A stretch of 64,000 bases of DNA from Rotaria macrura (taxonomy: Eukaryota > Rotifera > Eurotatoria > Philodinida > Philodinidae). The stretch spans positions 1-64,000 of the forward strand of contig OENT01000837.1 in NCBI GenBank assembly GCA_900239685.1, read 5' to 3'. Position 1 is the first letter of the stretch. Every line of letters begins with the position of its first letter. The notes beneath the pieces were generated by a model, which saw only the letters and a list, made by a program, of their open reading frames with translations, ran no database searches and had not been told where the DNA came from. This document shows positions 1 to 10,829 of the stretch, one piece after another. A program made the position numbers and the translations under genes.

Positions 1-938
1 AACTCTAATAACGAAATGTGTTCATTTTCATATGGTTTGATAGCGCTTGGGAAGCGCTACAAAATCATGTGAAAATGTTTGAAAACGATGCTTGTCTTTA
101 AGAACAATTCGATGCATACTACTCTAGGGAGGTGATTTAATGCTTCTTTTAATAGCACATAGTACAGTTTACTCACTAATTGTCTGATTTGAAGGAAACT
201 AGTAGAATATTCTGAACCAGCATGAAAAATTGACCAGATCCGCGTGAGTTTGAAGTGCTTTTATGAATGATTATTTTTCAGCGAAATTCGCCCCTGGTCC
301 GTTCAGGGATTAGTGAAAATGTGAATGTCATCGCAATATTCTTTCTATTGATTGATAATGTGCCTGTTCAAAGTTTAGTATTATTTTAAGACCTAACCAC
401 ATGATTCCACATATACAAGTATCTTTTCATGAAATTAATTTTTCCATGAAGCCCTGAGGTGGACCAGGGGCGAACTTTTCTTCCAAAAGGAAGAGTTCAT
501 CAATAAATTTAAAACTCGAATTGATCTGACCCGTTTTTCATGCTAATTCAGAATTTCATACTACTTTCATTCAAATCAAACATTTACTTATTGAAATCTG
601 CTAAAGATTACACCAAAAAACATAAAATCATGTCCGGAGACAAGTATGTATCGAATTGTTCTTAGAGGCAAGAGTTGTTTCTAGACATCTTGACATTGAT
701 TTGCACTGCTTGGAAAGCGCAATTGATTCATGCTAAAAATTGGTGAGAGGGCAACCAGATCCATTGCAGTTGATGTTAGATTCCATTAGATGATACAACT
801 ACTATAGATATATCCATGGAATATGGTCTTTTGAGATCATATTTTCAGTATAATTTTTAGAAATTTTCATATGATTTTGTAGCGCTTCCCAAGCGCTATC
901 AAACCATATGAAAATGAACACATTTCGTTATTAGAGTT
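1..938. mobile_element. Foldback / long-TIR non-autonomous DNA element (possibly continuing left of the window)
   Basis: Positions 1-77 and 862-938 are near-perfect inverted copies of each other (one mismatch seen, atgtg versus atatg). Each arm contains the 17-bp palindrome AGCGCTTGGGAAGCGCT. The inverted relationship continues inward with more divergence: about 90-125 pairs with 640-675, 185-250 with 520-590, and the cccctggtcc block near 290 with ggaccagggg near 462. The whole element could fold into one long hairpin. No coding frame is visible, so it is non-autonomous. The left boundary coincides with the window edge, so a target duplication cannot be tested and the true end may lie outside. 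Confidence 0.85.
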
Positions 939-3900
939 TTAGATAAAAAGATGAATAATATTACATATTCAGTTGTAATTTTGGTGTTTAATCAATGATT
1001 ATTTACACCGGCTGGGGAACAGCACAAGGAAACGCTATTCGAACAATTAGACCAGAAATCTTTTCCGGACATCTTGTGTGAGAGTTTGACATAGAAGAAA
1101 TCAAATGTCTGGAGGCAGCGTCCTCGATTTCTCCAAAGTCAAAACGTTTTAAAATCACTATTTGCTATATTGATTTCGAAATATCTGACGTTGTTCCCCA
1201 TTTCTAACATCGAAATAAAGTTCCTCCTGAGCAGAATTATATCCTCTATCAGATTAAGTAATCAAATTTTATGTTAACTTAAAAGCCGCAATAAAATAAA
1301 ATAAATACTATAAAATTTCAAAAAAATATCCAAACAATGTAACGAAGCAAATTATACTGTTTCGTGCAACCTTACACAGACTTTCAAGTGAGACGTTCTG
1401 CAGCAATATATGATCTAAATAGGTTTCAGAAAGTCGAAATTAATGAAAATTCGCTTTTTCGTACGTTTTGTGAAGGTGTTCGTATTGAAGCTCTTAAAGC
1501 TCCGTAAGAAAACCACATAGAAGTCTAAAAAAACTATGTTCAACTTAATTTTTCGCGTAGAATCGAACGATATAAAAAAATGGCATGTTAAAAATTTTCA
1601 TGTTATGATACCTATCTGGCCAATGCTCGATAAGCTCATGGAACGTCTTTTAATATTTCATCTAATAATACACCTGATAGAAATAAATTAAAAAATACCT
1701 GATTCAAAGTTTTATAATAGATTTCTGAAGATAGACAAGAATTTTACCAGGTTTCTTGTGACTCCACCTGACTCCACTTGACTCCAAGACAATGGAGTCA
1801 GCTGTTTCCCCCTTGCGTTCTACTGAATCTTCAATTGTAAACGATTCTCTTAGAACGAAGCCAGACAAAGTTATTCATCAAAAACGTTAGACTTCGAATA
1901 ACTTCCAACTTTCAACAACATCACTAGTAGACGATCGCGGCATCGTTCTTTCCACATTTCTTGTTTTTTTATTGGCAGTCAAGATTCTTTTACTATTCCT
2001 TTTACGCAAGATTCTTCTCAGAAAAACAGATTTTGACCTTCTGACATGCTTCGAATAGATACAATCTTGTCTGTAGAAACGAGAAATGCCTCGCTAGTCA
2101 TGATTCTTGCCTGCTTCTTTTCTTCTTGAAATACAAGTGTGAATCCTCTTAGTTCAATAATGCAGTTGTTTGATTTTCGGATTTTCATTACTGTTTTCTT
2201 GTTGTTCAATGAATTTCAAACAAAATTCACAAAAGATAAGACAAGTGCAGAAAAACCACACACTCGTATCATACAAAAATTAAAACTTGAACAATATCAA
2301 GAAAAAGACTGCTCGAACAAGGAATCATATTGAAACACATTTATATGCTTGTTAAACATGTGTCTTGTATAATTCGTCATTTTCATCTTCAGCATTACGT
2401 GGAACTGATGATATTTCAATTGTTGTCGAAGTACTCTGTGTTGATGCATTGATTACCGATTAAGTTGATGCTAGCTTCTTTTTTTGATATCATGTTTCAT
2501 TATGGTTCTAAAGAATTCGTTTCTGATTTGACTACTGGCAAGCACAGCTACAGCATTTAACCCATGAATATGAACAATTAAATCTGAGAGTAAAAATTTT
2601 AAACACTAAACTAACAATTATATCTTTTTATTTATCTTGCCCACATGACATCAAATACTTCCAAAGTCAAGCTATTGTGAATGAAGCAGTTTCACATTTT
2701 GCAGCCCAAACTAAACTTCTAACTGTTATATTTAACGAAGAACCATCTTAAACATGATTTTAATTGATTTCATTCAATTCGAAGAGGTAGAAAAGAAGAC
2801 GATTATGTTTTTAAACTTTATTTCATATTTTAAGATGCAGCTATCCCATAGATTTTTATACGACATCGACTTTGTGTAACCTAATAACAAGTAGTTTCAC
2901 ATATTATTTTGCCTAAATATTCCACTTACAATCATTAGATCATCATCGACACTTGGTTGCTATATTTGCGATACTTTTGTTTTCTGAAAGAATAAGAAAA
3001 TCAGTGAAACATCTATCGAGAACTTTTCAAAAGAAATCCATTGTTGACAACAGCATTGGTCTTCTCTCTGCAATCAATCGAAAAAAGTAGTATGCAGATG
3101 TTCTTCCAATAGCGTAGATTTTTCAAAGCTACTTACAAAAGTGTAATCAACTTGAGCGCATCTCCTGCATATTTATTTTTATGGGTGAATAAAATTCTAA
3201 CAACCGTATTTATACTCATATGCATAAAGACACTACGTTGCTATTTTTCTAAAATATTAGATAGTCTTTTCGAGGAAAAAACGAAACCTGTCAGAACTTC
3301 AAAAATTTCTAAATCTCTTGTGATTCCTTTCATATTCTTATGTTCCTGATGAATCAGACAAAATTCTTTGATCTTAGACTGCAAGCGAGTGATACTTAAA
3401 GAGAGGAGAGAGAAACGATTCTTGTCTAAATTTCTTCTATTTCTTTACAGATTCTTATTTTTCTGATCAATCAGATAAGAATCTCTTTTTCTTTCGTCTC
3501 GTTAGAATTCTTATATGAATATCAAGATTTGAAAGAATTTTGCCCGGCAACCAAGAAAAACAAGAATATGGAAACAGTGATGAGAAGATTGTTGATTAGT
3601 GATACTCTCGAAAGTTTACATGGAATAGTCAGTATCTGAAAGTATTGTCCCCTTTTCGGTTCACTTTTGTTCTATTTAATTCTTTGAGGCCTTCTCGTTT
3701 CGGCACATTGTAAGTATAAAAAAAAACGCTCTTCTTTTAATAGTCATAAATGCAAACCTCAAGTTAGCCTCAAAACATCGTTAAGTATTATTATTCATTC
3801 TCTGTCATGCCGTGAACCGACACACAGCATACTACTGTTTTATAGACATATCTGTCGAGACTTCTGTTTTTTAATTCAAATAAAATTTGAGTAGTATTAG

Positions 3901-5084
3901 AAGTCTGCAAGGAACTACGAATATTTTCACAGTACGCACAAAAACGTAAGTGAAATGCTTGTTCTTTCGGAAGAAAAATGAATTTCATATTTAAATTTTC
4001 ATCTTTCGACGTACAAAATACTTACTGTTGAAGATAAAATATTTATTTCAAAAACAATGCAAGATGAATAATTTACAAATAACTAGAGAACAGAGAGTAG
4101 ACAGAAAGATCTGATATTTGCCAAAGAGGCGATGCTATATAGAAGTCTTGCTATTCAATATAGAATATTTTCTCCCAAGTTTTTACAGCTCTTTCAATCG
4201 AATGTTTTGATAGTATGACAGTGTTGGATGCGCGTATTAGCTTGAGTGTTCATTGATCCCGTTGTTCTTTTTGAACCTTATTCATACCCAAATCCATGTT
4301 TCATAGGTCCAAATCGATGAAACAAACATTAATTAGAATCACAAATGAATGGATCTTTCTAAAATAGAAACATACCATAAGCGAGATACCATTTTGAATT
4401 GATTAAAAAATCTCTTCATCTTCGAAATGTCTTCTAAAATTTCAGAAATAAGACTGTTAAAAACCTGCACGTTTATTATTGAAGAAAACTAATGCTAAGG
4501 AAATAACCTGAGGTTTTTTATGAAGTACTCTTGTTGAGTCTCAAACCAGCTGTCTTTTCTGAAAAAGATCTAATTTTGGCCAAGATCTTGTGTAGAGATA
4601 TGTAAATTCTTAGGTAAGAATTCATAAGATCTTAGATAAGTGCTAAGATAAAAGCGTGTTGCATTTGTCATGATTCGCAACGTACGGTATGACGCACTTT
4701 AAAAGAATGATTCAAACCTATCATATAGTGCATTTTTTATCTTTTTCTGTAAAACTGTATCATGTTAGTTTTCAATTTATTTTCGTTTTATTTATTCTCT
4801 CCCAAGCATCTCAAAGAAGTCAGATGTTGCGATCGAACTGAATCTGAGTTTGATCTATTTCTGCCAGACCGGTAGTTCACTCTTCATCATCGATCGAGAG
4901 CAGCATCGCCTTGAATAATCGAGACATTGTTTTGAAAAAAAACATTTTGAAAAAGTATGTCTCATGCGTTCAATCATGTTATTCATATACAACTGTGTAT
5001 GCATAACAGACCGATGGATAGTCACTTATTAATCAGCATGAAAATACACGAATGATATCGGTTTTTGTTTTAATCAAGATCCTT
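939..5084. other. AT-rich gene-free stretch
   Basis: I see no supported gene on either strand; all open frames here are under about 70 codons and resemble nothing known. Minor items are a short cluster of 'actccac/actccaa' words near 1755-1800 and repeated 'agattctt/aagaatc' words around 1980-2110 and 3300-3510. Around 4570-4650 a group of AAGATCTTG/AAGATCTTAG words prefigures the denser patch at 5085-5255. Confidence 0.4.
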
Positions 5085-5255
5085 TGCGAAGATAATAGTA
5101 AACGATATCGTTTCCATGAGCTTGTCAAGATCGTAGATACAGACTTATTTGATATAACCAAGATATATAAGTATAAATTATCCTTTCAAGATCTTGATAA
5201 GATCTTACTTACCGACCCCAAGATTTCAAGATCTTGCTTACAAGATGTTCGACTA
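5085..5255. repeat. Patch dense in AAGATCTT-type palindromic words
   Basis: About eight variants of CAAGATCTTG / TAAGATCTTA / CCAAGATAT occur within 170 bp at irregular spacing, including two complete CAAGATCTTG palindromes. A sparser group lies at 4570-4650. The spacing is not periodic, so this is not a simple satellite. It resembles the short-word-saturated arms of the elements at 9166-10237 and 10287-10704, but no terminal repeats or target duplication could be defined here. It abuts the 3' end of the broken cyclic-nucleotide-binding gene. Confidence 0.5.
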
Positions 5256-5655
5256 GGGCAGCTTTTTCTTTTAGAATTGTGACAATAGATGACTCATAAT
5301 TTTGAAGTGTTTCCTTTTTCATTATAACTTTTGCCAATGATGATGTAGCTACTACGGATTCTTCATGTGGCTTATCAAGTAACAGTGCTAAACCACCAAA
5401 ATATTGCAATGGACCTCATTTTGATTTGTCGATATTTGGTTGATCTTAGCGTCGGTTTTCATAAATCATCACCGTTCCTACAGGAAAGTACAACAATTTA
5501 AAACAAAAATAGAAAAAAAGTTGTTTGTCGTTTTTTGTACCTTCCACAATAATGCAAAAAAGAGATCCTAGATTAAATTTTACAGTGATGACATCACCAG
5601 CATTGGAATGAAAAATCCGTTTTCAATCTATTAGCTTCATGTGTTTCTCAACAAT
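5209..5655 (-). pseudogene. Broken cyclic-nucleotide-binding domain (PKA regulatory-subunit-like)
   Basis: Read on the minus strand, two exons can be joined: 5655-5541 and 5477 to about 5209, with an acceptor tttag before the first, a donor at 5540 (G|GTACAA) and an acceptor cctgtag. The translated pieces include NAGDVIT, FCIIVEGT, and YFGGLALLLDKPHEESVVA. These match the order of a cNMP-binding domain (GDVI...F.IIEG...FGELALL..PRAATV). The frame contains at least three in-frame stops (one before KRIF in exon 1, two before GPLQYF in exon 2). The conserved Glu of FGE and the phosphate-binding Arg of PRAA are replaced by Gly and His, so ligand binding would also be lost. A further coding-like exon may lie at about 5709-5785. 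The family call is by eye; PKA-R, PKG or a related cNMP-binding protein are all possible sources. Confidence 0.6.
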
Positions 5656-5785
5656 CTAAACGATAAAAAAATAATCATCGAACAATCAAAAGAAAAAGCT
5701 TCGTGTTTACAGTTTCGGTCGATGAATAATGTTCATGAAATCTTTCATCATCATCGGCATTTAAATCAAGGACATTGTTAGTCAG

Positions 5786-8700
5786 TAGACTAACTATACT
5801 TTATTTAGTTGACTAGAATCTAGTTCACCACCTTATTCGAAACCACACAACAACAACAACACCACTAACTCACTAGTCACACATATATATCAGGTCTACT
5901 GATCAATGAAGAGAAATGAGAGAGAGAACAGAGGTAGTGGTCGCAGATAGCGCCACTACCTAACAGACATCGTTTAAATCACCTAAGTTAAAGATAAAAT
6001 TTAATTTTAATGAAAACGTTTTCTTACCATTCATTTTTATGGACCACCGGTATAATTCGTTATAAATGACTAAAAGAAAAAAAGAAATTTTTCTCTCTCA
6101 TATTCGAGTCATCAGGAGGATTGATTTCTGGGTATGTAAAGAATCGAAAGAACTATCGATCGAAACGAATAAAACAGAAAGAAGAAAGTAAGGAACTCTA
6201 TAATATGTATAAGATAAATCGTTAATATAAAGTAGAAAAGATGTCAGAAGTTTAAATAGAAATAAATTCGACACATAATCCATTCACTGAACTTTTGTGA
6301 GATAAAGTTTTTCTTTTAAGATAAATATTGATTATTCGGGTTGTATACAGCGTTTGAAAATATTTTAATGTGTTAAAACAAATCAAATAAATTCAAATAG
6401 TTTTTATTGAAATCTGATTCTACTCTAACTTCATCACTTCATGCAAATAGTTTAATTACAATACTTAAGAACTAATGTCTAAAAGAATATTTTTTTCAAA
6501 AGAAAGGAGAAATTCAATTTCAAGCTTTTTAATACGCATTGATTTCATTATCTATTAATTTTAAGACATGATTGTTTTGAGCGTTGATTAGTTAAATATT
6601 TGCTAGTATATTCAAACATTTTATTTGAAAAAGAATCGATTGATCGATAGAAACTCCTTATACAAAATAACTTAACAAAAATGAAAACGAAATTCTCTTT
6701 GATTCAATGAAAATTTTTCATTAGCAATTTTCAATGGCCGTTCAGTTTGATGAACAAGTTTTCTGCAAAATTTCCTCGTTTCTGTAATGTTTTTTAAATC
6801 AAGTCAATACGCATTCATTTCAATTCCATTTCAACACTATATTTGAAAAGCAAGGCTTGAATGTTCTATGAAAATAATCATCAAAAGTCTTTTTTCATTT
6901 CTTCAATTTTTTATAAAGATTTTCTTCTTCATGCATATGAGCAACGAAATCATTCATACAAATTAATCATTGTCTTAGGCAATCTTACTCTAAAAGACAC
7001 TATCAGCATTTTCTTCGGCGTATACATAGGTAACCATAAAGAATTACACTCATTAACATGGTATAAAATGACCGATTTTATGAGCAATTACGAATTAGTT
7101 CAGTATCGTTGATTATTGAATATTGTTTCAATCTATATAAATATTATTTATCATTTGTTGGATTAGTATACATAGTATTCTAGTAGTGATATTTTGTCAT
7201 GTTTCAAATATTGGTCAATGTCTAATAAATTCATAAATATTATTTGTATGCATTTCAAGCACTTCTTCATAGAATAATTCCAATCATATTTCCAAAAATA
7301 ATTGGAATCTTAACCTACAAACAGCTAAGAAATTTAAAATCGTGAATTAAGCAAAATGGAAATATAGATAAATAAATAAATCAAATGTTTTTATTAATAT
7401 CAATAATTGTTATAACTTCATCTATTTCACATTTTATTGAACAATTACATAGTGTTATGATTTATCATGGGAATCATCGCATATCATCTGAATTTTATCG
7501 TTTCTCAATGTCAATACCAAATTTTGTGTTCAAGCACAAAGATTATTTATAGATGCAAAAAAGTGGCACTTCATCTTAATCATCAAGCTAATGTTATCAA
7601 TATTCAACATAATTCGAATAAAGATCATTTTATTCAAATAGAAATCAAGTTCAAAAATCATTCATTCCCAATCTGTTTGATTATTTTTACTCATAAATCT
7701 CTTGATAGTAGTTCTCATTATATTCGTTGCTATATAAGCATACATATACAGACAATGGATTAGTTATTTTTAAGTAATAATCATAAGCTATGTTTTTCTT
7801 TTTTTATCATTATATCGGCAAAACAAGAATGTACAGATCAAAAAGTCAACAAAAAATGTCCAGCGTACACCGTCGATCAATGGATCGCGTCACATAATCA
7901 TGTTTTTTAAGTCATCCCCCCCCCCCCGTCCCCTCCAAAATCGATTTTTAACATGGTGCATTGAGTCTTCCTGCAACTTTCAACAGATGCTCGACCCATA
8001 AGGGTACAAGTGTGAAAAACGTTTCATGGATCTAGTCCTTTCCATTCGGGAGATATACAGGTACCAAGAGGCAAAAAGGGGGTCCCACACGTAAGAGAAT
8101 TTTTTCAATACTCTTCGAGATGGAGCGCTCGAGTTGGTCTCATTTGAAAGAGAACTCCTCGGTACTTCAGATGAGGGGAAGGGTTTTCCTAATTTTGATT
8201 TTTCTTATTCGGTGGGATCTAAAAAACTTTCAAGTTCTGAAAACCCTATGTAGGATTTTTCAAAAAAATACCTGATTACTCACGGATTGAGAGTCGAATG
8301 AAAAATTCATTCTCGTCATCCAAAGAAGGATATATCTATCTATTAAATAAAAAAAACGTAGTTTAATAGATAAACTGTAGTGAAGAAAAATTTCTTTAGA
8401 GATTGATATTTTTCAAAATACTCGGTTTTGAGAAAAACTATAAACAAGTTTGTTTTTGTGAATATTGCCTCTAAACAAAATAAAAATGCTAGAATTTCAT
8501 GCCAATGATAGGTACATGTTATAGTGTATTGCTCTACGATTGTTGCGACATATCCCGCGATAGATGACGTCATTTATTGGTCACTATTGTTAGGCATATT
8601 ATGAAGAATATATTATGAAATTTTGATGAGGGACGAATATTTTTTCTTCATGAGGTGATATTCGTTTTTAGACGTCTTTGTTGTGATAATAGATTCTTTG

Positions 8701-8933
8701 TCAAATACCTTGAAACAGTTGTCATTCTTTCTATAGTTTATAACGCCTATATATATATATATCTTTTTGTTCAAAAAATATTGAAAATAAAACTAATAGA
8801 TATCAATATATCTTACACATGCATGATATTCCACTATTCATGTTATTCTCAATTCACTTTTTGATTCATTGTCATTATTCTTACTAAAGATTGTTTATTT
8901 TTATTGTGTCGATCCTTACACAGTAGATTTTTA
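5786..8933. other. AT-rich region with unassigned ORFs and a C-tract
   Basis: No recognised gene. An open frame at 7467-7763 (+, 98 codons, first codon ATG) and one at 6861-7112 (+, 83 codons) have no recognisable motifs and AT-driven composition; I do not call them genes. A run of 12 C occurs at 7916-7927, and the following segment to about 8250 is noticeably less AT-rich than its surroundings and looks repeat-derived, although I could not define ends. An (AT)n microsatellite lies near 8748-8762. Confidence 0.35.
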
Positions 8934-9165
8934 ATGGGATCGAAAAGTGAAGCAAAACCACGTGAGCAAAGTCTGAAAAGATTAGTGTCCGAAAATCGGG
9001 GAAAAAATTACACTGCCACCACCTACCTTTAATAATACAGAACCAAACGAGAATAGCAGTGGCAAAAATGATGATTATATCAATACTAATAGTATTATTG
9101 ATAAAGCTAATTTGATAAGCTTAATGAAAAATGCGCTTTGTAATGTCAAGGGACCGGTGTCCATT
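8934..9165 (+). pseudogene. 5' part of an unknown protein-coding ORF, interrupted by a mobile element
   Basis: An ATG at 8934 opens a basic frame beginning MGSKSEAKPREQSLKRL. After about 22 codons, at a GGGGAAAAAA homopolymer, coding character moves to another frame containing ITLPPPTFNNTEPNENS and then MKNALCNVKG up to position 9165. The element at 9166-10237 starts directly after codon ATT. Beyond its ATT target duplication the same codon phase continues (see 10238). The composition (Ser, Asn, Asp, Pro rich) suggests a disordered protein; I do not recognise the family. The apparent frameshift may be a real mutation, a short intron or a sequence error. Call rests on codon continuity, not on homology. 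Confidence 0.35.
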
Positions 9166-9589
9166 CAGCGAAAATCTTTTCAGCGAGATGGTTTTTCGGC
9201 GAAAAAGAACAGCGAAAAACAGTATGGCGAAAATTTTGTTCAGCGAAATTTAGAATGGCGAAAAACCAAAGAGCGAAAACAGAAGATAGCGAAAGTACAT
9301 AATAGCGAAAAAAGAACAGCGAATGCCAAAAAAAGCGAAAAATAACATTTTGGAAGCTCTTTCAGCGAAATTGTTTTCTTGACGACCTTAAATTATCTAT
9401 AAGTGGGGGATCACTCATCATGCCCAGTGCGTAAACAAGTAACAACTTGTGTCCATTCTTCTCTATTCTGACCAACTATCGCATACTATTCGACAGATAT
9501 TTTTCTTTGTTGTGGATATTTCTTTCGTCCGTGGTTTTAGTCCGTATTACGTTCATCATTTTATTTTTTTCTTGAACTTAGTAAGCATG

Positions 9590-9880
9590 ACTGACTCAAC
9601 ATCGATCTCTTTAACGACATCAAATCGAGGCAAACCGTTGCTTATTTATTCGGGATATATTCATCGACTTTAAAAATCGACAACGAAATAATCAGCATTT
9701 CGTCAGCAACTAGGAAAGATTAATGCTGGCATTAAAAAAAAAGCAAGCAATAACATATGTATTAGTCGAGTGCAAATTGATACATTGACTGAACGATATG
9801 AACAAGAACAAATTTCTTTGATCGACTTTCTCTATGAACTATCCACACATGTTGCTAAAAATTCTACAAAAGTACTTTGA
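9590..9880 (+). pseudogene. Remnant of a FLYWCH-type zinc-finger ORF inside the AGCGAAA element
   Basis: From ATG 9590 the frame gives SNRGKPLLIYSGYIHRL, matching the start of the FLYWCH domain (RGKP.L...GY.Y), followed by a stop, KSTTK, another stop and then a helical segment rich in Gln, Lys and Glu (DTLTERYEQEQ) ending near 9880. The Trp-Cys and second Cys/His part of the finger are missing, so this is a decayed, internally deleted copy. FLYWCH domains are found in animal proteins derived from Mutator-like transposases, which fits the location inside a mobile element. It may be residual transposon coding sequence or captured host sequence. Confidence 0.45.
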
Positions 9881-10080
9881 ACTTCTCATAGTAATATTTA
9901 ATCTCTTTATTTGGACTTATTGGTATCACTTGATGTCTATCCATTACGTTTTCTTATTTCTTGTATCTTATCGTTCTTTATCGTCCATTTTCTAAAAAAA
10001 TTAATTTTTCGCTTTTCTCTCATATATGCTTTTGCCTTTGAAATTTTTTCACCAAAACAAAATTCGCTCATTATGCTTTC

Positions 10081-10144
10081 CGCTGATTTATTCGTTCGCT
10101 GATATTCCATTTCGCTGATTTATTCGTTCGCTGATATTCCATTT
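10081..10144. repeat. Exact 32-bp tandem duplication in the right arm
   Basis: The 32-bp unit beginning CGCTGATTTATTCG is present twice back to back (10081-10112, 10113-10144) without differences. The surrounding AGCGAAA words are diverged, so this duplication is probably recent. Confidence 0.85.
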
Positions 10145-10237
10145 CGCTGAAATATTTTTCGCTTTTCAGTCGTTTCGCTAAAATGTTTTTCGCTGTATTT
10201 TTTTCGCTCAAAATTTTCGCTGAAAAGTCGTTCACTG

Positions 10238-10286
10238 ATTTGCAACCTCCCCATGTCGAGCGATGAAGACTCACACGAACCAGGTA
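10238..10286 (+). pseudogene. 3' continuation of the ORF interrupted at 9166
   Basis: After the ATT target duplication the codons run TGC AAC CTC CCC ATG and then encode SSDEDSHEPG before entering the AAACCC foldback at 10287. Phase is preserved relative to the codon ATT at 9163-9165, so removing the element plus one ATT gives a continuous frame across the insertion site. The foldback supplies a stop (GTG TAA) almost at once. No family is recognised. Confidence 0.35.
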
Positions 10287-10704
10287 CAGTGTAAAAATTA
10301 ATCGTAGAATAGTAAACCCTATGAAAAGGGTTTATGCCAGTCCTAAACCCTTCATCGTATATTAATAAACCCTTTTATCGTTTATTGACAGTTTCCTAAA
10401 CCTTTTAAGGGTTTTGGAGAAGCTCAAATACGGAAACAAAGTTTTATTATATGTTGCACTTAAATAAACCCTAAGGATTTATTTTGCCTCCTAAACCCTT
10501 TTAAGCTCATAAACTGTTAGGGTATATTAAAGTGCAACTTATAATAAACCCTTGTTTCCGTATTTGAGCTTCTCCGAAACCCTTAAAGGGTTTAGGAAAC
10601 TGTCAATAAACGATAAAAGGGTTTATTAATATACGATGAAGGGTTTAGGACTGGCATAAACCCTTTTCATAGGGTTTACTATTCTACAATTAGTTTTTAC
10701 AATG
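10287..10704. mobile_element. Foldback MITE saturated with AAACCC/GGGTTT words
   Basis: Arms 10287 to about 10460 and about 10520 to 10704 are inverted copies at high identity (for example, the block ending in agcttctcc pairs across the centre). The termini read CAGTGTAAAAATTAATCG and, inward from the right, CATTGTAAAAACTAATTG. About 14 copies of AAACCC or GGGTTT are scattered over roughly 400 bp, mostly inside TAAACCCTT contexts. Flanks read ggTA on the left and TAgtg on the right, so a TA target duplication, as used by Tc1/mariner-type elements, is possible but short. There is no coding potential. Confidence 0.75.
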
Positions 10705-10723
10705 TAGTGTTGATTTGGATTGG

Positions 10724-10823
10724 TTGTGTAGGTGTTGGTGTGGGTATAGTGTGGGTCGGTGTCGATTTGAGCGTGTGTTGTTTTTATATGGTTCACGCAG
10801 ACACCCACACCCAGACCCCAGCC
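10724..10823. repeat. Degenerate telomere-like G-rich patches in inverted orientation
   Basis: GGTGTGGGT and GTGTGGGTCGG units at 10736-10760 are followed about 40 bp later by ACACCCACACCCAGACCCC (10800-10818) in the opposite orientation. The unit is close to TGTGGG, which I recall as the bdelloid telomeric repeat. The copies are imperfect and lie inside repeat-rich DNA, so they are interstitial rather than a chromosome end. Confidence 0.5.
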
Positions 10824-10829
10824 TCACTG

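Larger units (their letters stand above)
9166..10237. mobile_element. Non-autonomous DNA element with arms saturated in AGCGAAA words, 3-bp target duplication
   Basis: The left arm (9166-9375) carries about 13 copies of (C)AGCGAAA or close variants every 12-20 bp. The right arm (about 9995-10237) carries a similar number in the opposite orientation (TTTCGCT). The outermost bases align as inverted repeats: CAGCGAAAATCTTTTCAGCGA at left against CAGTGAACGACTTTTCAGCGA read inward from the right. Both sides are flanked by ATT (9163-9165 and 10238-10240). Dense subterminal motifs plus a 3-bp duplication are the architecture known from CACTA/EnSpm-type elements, but the terminal bases are CAGYG rather than CACTA and no transposase is present, so the superfamily is undecided. 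The right arm also contains a 32-bp exact tandem duplication (10081-10112 and 10113-10144). Confidence 0.7.

Noticed and set aside
9112..9345. 77-codon frame rich in Lys/Arg/Glu (many EK and RK pairs)
   Set aside because: It is only the translation of the AGCGAAA words in the left arm of the mobile element.
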